A DNA stretch of 8,297 nt from JADYYB01 sp964402985 (GTDB lineage: Bacteria > Pseudomonadota > Alphaproteobacteria > Rhizobiales > Kaistiaceae). A program made the position numbers and the translations under genes. The DNA lies in NCBI GenBank assembly GCA_964402985.1, contig CAYOET010000036.1, forward strand, positions 1-8,297, read 5' to 3'. The notes beneath the pieces were generated by a model. The model saw only the letters and a list, made by a program, of their open reading frames with translations. It was not told the DNA's origin and did not search any database. The first letter of the stretch is position 1. Each line of letters begins with the position of its first letter. Positions 6,307 to 8,297 of this stretch are shown one piece after another.

Positions 6307-7155
6307 ATGACTGGCTTCCTCCGACGTTTCATGCCCGCCCGCTTTCGCGACGACGGCCCGACCATTCCCGTCATCCGTCTCGCCGGCACGATCGGAATCG
6401 GCAGCGCCTTCCGCCCGGGCCTGACGATGGAGAGCCTCGCTGTTCCCATCCGCACCGCCTTCGCGATGAAGAACGCCCCCGCGGTTGCGCTGGTGATCAA
6501 CTCGCCCGGCGGCGCGGCCACCCAGTCGCACCTCATCTTCAAGCGCCTCCGCGCCCTCGCCGACGAGAAGAAGAAAAAGCTCCTCGCCTTCATCGAGGAC
6601 GTCGGCGCCTCGGGCGGCTACATGATCGCGCTCGCCGCCGACGAGATCATCGCCGACCAGGCCTCGATCGTCGGCTCGATCGGCGTCGTCTCTGGTGGCT
6701 TCGGCTTCGACCGCGCGATGGAGCGCTTCGGCATCGACCGCCGCCTTTACAGCGCCGGCGAGAAGAAGGTCATGCTCGACCCCTTCAGTCCGGAGCGGCC
6801 CGAGGACGTCGAGCGCCTGAAGACGATCCAGCGCGACATCCACGCGATGTTCATCGATCTCGTCCGCACCCGCCGCGGCGCCAAGCTCAAGGAGACGCCC
6901 GACACCTTCTCCGGCGCGATCTGGAGCGGCCCGCAGGCCAAGGAGGCCGGCCTCATCGACGGAATCGGCGACATCCGCTCGGAACTCCGCACCCGCTACG
7001 GCGAGAAGGTGAAGCTGAAACCGATCGCCATCGAGCGCGGCCTCTTCCGCCGCCGCAAGGCGCTCGGCGTCGCCGGAGGCTTGGCGGGCCTGGAAGTAGC
7101 TGGCATTCTCGACGCGCTCGAGGAACGCGCGCTGTGGTCGCGCTTCGGATTGTAG
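6307..7155 (+). CDS. S49 family serine peptidase (SppA/SohB-like)
   Basis: 282 residues with the crotonase-like fold of signal peptide peptidases. The oxyanion and substrate region INSPGG is at 64-69. The nucleophile is Ser102 in EDVGASGGYMIALAADEI. Then comes GSIGVVSGGFGF (123-134), and the general-base Lys lies in AGEKKVMLDPFSPERPEDV, most likely Lys154, which aligns with the Lys of the SppA GxxK motif. This Ser-Lys dyad cleaves peptides in or near the membrane. No signal peptide or N-terminal membrane anchor is visible, unlike E. coli SppA. It therefore looks like the short cytoplasmic or membrane-associated form common in alphaproteobacteria. The ATG has GAAGG about 9 nt upstream. The next gene, a small membrane protein, starts 8 nt after the stop and may supply a membrane partner, though that is speculation. 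Confidence 0.9.
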   Translation: MTGFLRRFMPARFRDDGPTIPVIRLAGTIGIGSAFRPGLTMESLAVPIRTAFAMKNAPAVALVINSPGGAATQSHLIFKRLRALADEKKKKLLAFIEDVGASGGYMIALAADEIIADQASIVGSIGVVSGGFGFDRAMERFGIDRRLYSAGEKKVMLDPFSPERPEDVERLKTIQRDIHAMFIDLVRTRRGAKLKETPDTFSGAIWSGPQAKEAGLIDGIGDIRSELRTRYGEKVKLKPIAIERGLFRRRKALGVAGGLAGLEVAGILDALEERALWSRFGL

Positions 7156-7163
7156 GGAACGAT

Positions 7164-7346
7164 ATGGGAGCCTTGGCCGTGATGATCGTGGCCGGCCTCG
7201 CCGGCTGGTTCGGCTGGAAGGCCTTCGCCCGCGAACGCGACCGCGTCGCGTCCGAGCTCCGCGCCCAAACCCCGAAGCCGCGCGAAGCGACCACCCTCGA
7301 ACGCGACCCCGCAACCGGCATCTACCGCGCCCGCAACGAGCGCTAG
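7164..7346 (+). CDS. Small single-pass membrane protein, function unknown
   Basis: 60 residues. An N-terminal hydrophobic stretch, roughly residues 2-20 (GALAVMIVAGLAGWFGWKAF), is followed by a basic segment (ARERDRVASELRAQ). The positive residues after the segment predict an outside N-terminus and a cytoplasmic tail. The C-terminus TTLERDPATGIYRARNER resembles endings I associate with small alphaproteobacterial proteins, but I know no function. The ATG at 7164 is chosen over an in-frame GTG at 7134 because GGGA lies 5 nt upstream and the GTG would overlap the peptidase gene. With an 8 nt gap to the peptidase it is very likely the last gene of that operon; the REP-like repeat begins 22 nt after its stop. 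Confidence 0.75.
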   Translation: MGALAVMIVAGLAGWFGWKAFARERDRVASELRAQTPKPREATTLERDPATGIYRARNER

Positions 7347-7368
7347 AATCCGATACCCAACCCTCGAC

Positions 7369-7526
7369 CGTCATCCCGGCGAAGGCCGGGACCCAGGACG
7401 GTCCCACCGACTCGATCATCAGCAAGTGAATGCGGATGGCGCGGCCTGTTCAAGGGCGTCTGCCGACCTAGCAGGCTCGGAGATCGCGGAACCGTTCTCT
7501 GGGTCCCGGCCTTCGCCGGGACGACG
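7369..7526. repeat. Pair of inverted REP-like palindromic repeats
   Basis: Two 28 nt copies, at 7369-7396 and inverted at 7499-7526, match at 27 of 28 positions (one A/G difference). Each contains the palindrome CCCGGCGAAGGCCGGG and ends in GACCCAG. They resemble the dispersed repeat around GTCATCCCGGCGAAGGCCGGGA that is scattered through many alphaproteobacterial genomes. The 102 nt between them contains no credible gene; a small hairpin, CCGACCT-AGC-AGG-C-TCGG, sits at 7463-7480. The similarity continues a few bases inward from both copies (ACGGTCCC and ACGGTTCC). Each palindrome can fold as RNA, and the two copies can also pair with each other, so the element may end or stabilise transcripts from the operon on its left. 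There is no T-tract for a classical terminator. Confidence 0.85.
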
Positions 7527-7583
7527 GTGTTCCCACTTCCCACTCGCAAGGGACCGCGCGTCGACCCTCGCCGCGGCTTCGCC

Positions 7584-7611
7584 TTGACCCTCGCTTGGCC
7601 CGATGCATAGG
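7584..7611 (+). promoter_or_regulatory. Candidate promoter for glyQ
   Basis: TTGACC (7584-7589), preceded by C so that CTTGAC agrees with the usual alphaproteobacterial -35 box, is followed after 16 nt by CATAGG (7606-7611). The -35 match is strong (5/6); the -10 match is weak (3/6). Transcription would start about 27 nt before the glyQ ATG, consistent with an independent start after the repeat element. Confidence 0.4.
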
Positions 7612-7644
7612 GTCTCGCCGCCTTCCCGCAGAGATTCAGCCGCG

Positions 7645-8297
7645 ATGACCGAGACCCTCCCGCCGCACATGCGGCCCGACCGCTCTTTTCAGGGCCTCAT
7701 CCTCACCCTGCAGCGCTTCTGGGCGGACTACGGCTGTCTCATCCTCCAGCCCTACGACATGGAGATGGGCGCCGGTACGTTCCACACGGCGACGACCCTG
7801 CGCGCGCTCGGGCCGAAGTTCTGGCAGGCCGCCTACGTGCAGCCCTCGCGCCGGCCCAAGGACGGCCGATACGGCGACAATCCGATGCGCCTGCAGCACT
7901 ACTACCAGTACCAGGTGGTGCTGAAGCCCGCGCCGCAGGACATTCTCGATCTGTATCTCGGATCGTTAAAGGCCATCGGCATCGACCCGCTGGCGAACGA
8001 CATCCGCTTCGTCGAGGACGACTGGGAGAGCCCGACCCTCGGCGCCTGGGGACTGGGCTGGGAGGTCTGGTGCGACGGCAGCGAGATCAGCCAGTTCACC
8101 TATTTCCAGCAGGTCGGCGGCATCGAAGTCGACGTGGTCTCGGGCGAGATCACCTACGGGCTCGAACGGCTGGCGATGTACCTGTTCGACAAGAAGTCGA
8201 TCTACGACTTGCCGTTCAACCGGACCGATTCCGCCGTGCCGCTGACCTATGGCGACGTCTTCCTGCAGAACGAGCGCGAGCAGTCGGCCTACAACTT
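7645..8297 (+). CDS. glyQ: Glycyl-tRNA synthetase alpha subunit, N-terminal part (3' end beyond window)
   Basis: 217 residues are visible before the window ends. The subunit carries the class II catalytic core of the bacterial alpha2-beta2 glycyl-tRNA synthetase and activates glycine with ATP for tRNA-Gly charging in the cytoplasm. The family is unmistakable: SFQGLILTLQRFWADYGC (14-31), QPYDMEMGAGTFH, YVQPSRRPKDGRYGDNP (64-80), RLQHYYQYQVVLKP, DIRFVEDDWESPTLGAWGLGWEVW, FTYFQQVGGIE and GEITYGLERLAMY. These align almost without gaps to E. coli GlyQ from memory. The ATG at 7645 gives the usual short lead-in; the ribosome site is weak (AGAG about 10 nt before). The beta subunit gene glyS would be expected just downstream, outside the window. 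Confidence 0.97.
   Translation, partial: MTETLPPHMRPDRSFQGLILTLQRFWADYGCLILQPYDMEMGAGTFHTATTLRALGPKFWQAAYVQPSRRPKDGRYGDNPMRLQHYYQYQVVLKPAPQDILDLYLGSLKAIGIDPLANDIRFVEDDWESPTLGAWGLGWEVWCDGSEISQFTYFQQVGGIEVDVVSGEITYGLERLAMYLFDKKSIYDLPFNRTDSAVPLTYGDVFLQNEREQSAYN

Larger units (their letters stand above)
7347..7644. other. Intergenic region before glyQ
   Basis: 298 nt without a supportable gene. It holds the inverted REP-like pair, then about 118 nt leading to glyQ with the candidate promoter. Reading frames on the minus strand cross it but show no start signal or family resemblance and merely read through the repeats. Confidence 0.7.

Noticed and set aside
5421..7425. Long minus-strand frames of 390 and 401 codons opposite the methyltransferase and peptidase
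   Set aside because: They overlap clear plus-strand genes, have no recognisable motifs, and have skewed composition.
7369..7526. CRISPR array or insertion sequence
   Set aside because: There are only two copies, in opposite orientation, with palindromic sequence and no transposase or cas gene; a REP-like doublet fits better.

Overview
The window is high-GC, densely packed bacterial chromosome. Gene content and order suggest an alphaproteobacterium, most likely from Hyphomicrobiales (Rhizobiales). A long-chain polyprenyl diphosphate synthase, a TPR protein and ispE run one way. A DUF2007 protein, a TrmN6-like methyltransferase, an S49 peptidase, a small membrane protein and glyQ run the other way. 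The order-level assignment rests on remembered gene order, not on a search.

Left half, minus strand, read from right to left: polyprenyl diphosphate synthase (5101 to 4082), an exported TPR protein (3994 to 2255), and then two ispE-type GHMP kinases in tandem (2258 to 1317 and 1320 to 454). Each kinase reading frame overlaps the end of the gene before it by 4 nt (CTGA and GTGA), as in translationally coupled genes. After a 62 nt gap comes a PA0069-type radical SAM protein on the same strand, cut off by the window edge. This block joins isoprenoid precursor synthesis (IspE, MEP pathway) to use of those precursors (polyprenyl chain for the quinone tail).

Right half, plus strand: DUF2007 protein (5237-5479), methyltransferase (5472-6284, 8 nt overlap), S49 peptidase (6307-7155) and a 60-residue single-pass membrane protein (7164-7346) form a compact likely operon. 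A 298 nt gap follows, carrying two inverted copies of a 28 nt palindromic REP-like repeat and a candidate promoter. Then comes glyQ (7645 to the window end), truncated. The two halves diverge from a 135 nt region (5102-5236) with plausible promoters facing both ways.

Most of the window is ordinary conserved housekeeping sequence, and no new multi-gene system is visible. The item most worth a second look is the tandem ispE pair. The downstream copy is intact and keeps the catalytic Lys and Asp, but has changes at the cytidine-stacking Tyr, the glycine-rich ATP loop and the GADVP motif. The upstream copy has canonical versions of those motifs but no ATG, GTG or TTG start where one is expected, and it lacks the PG motif that the downstream copy keeps.
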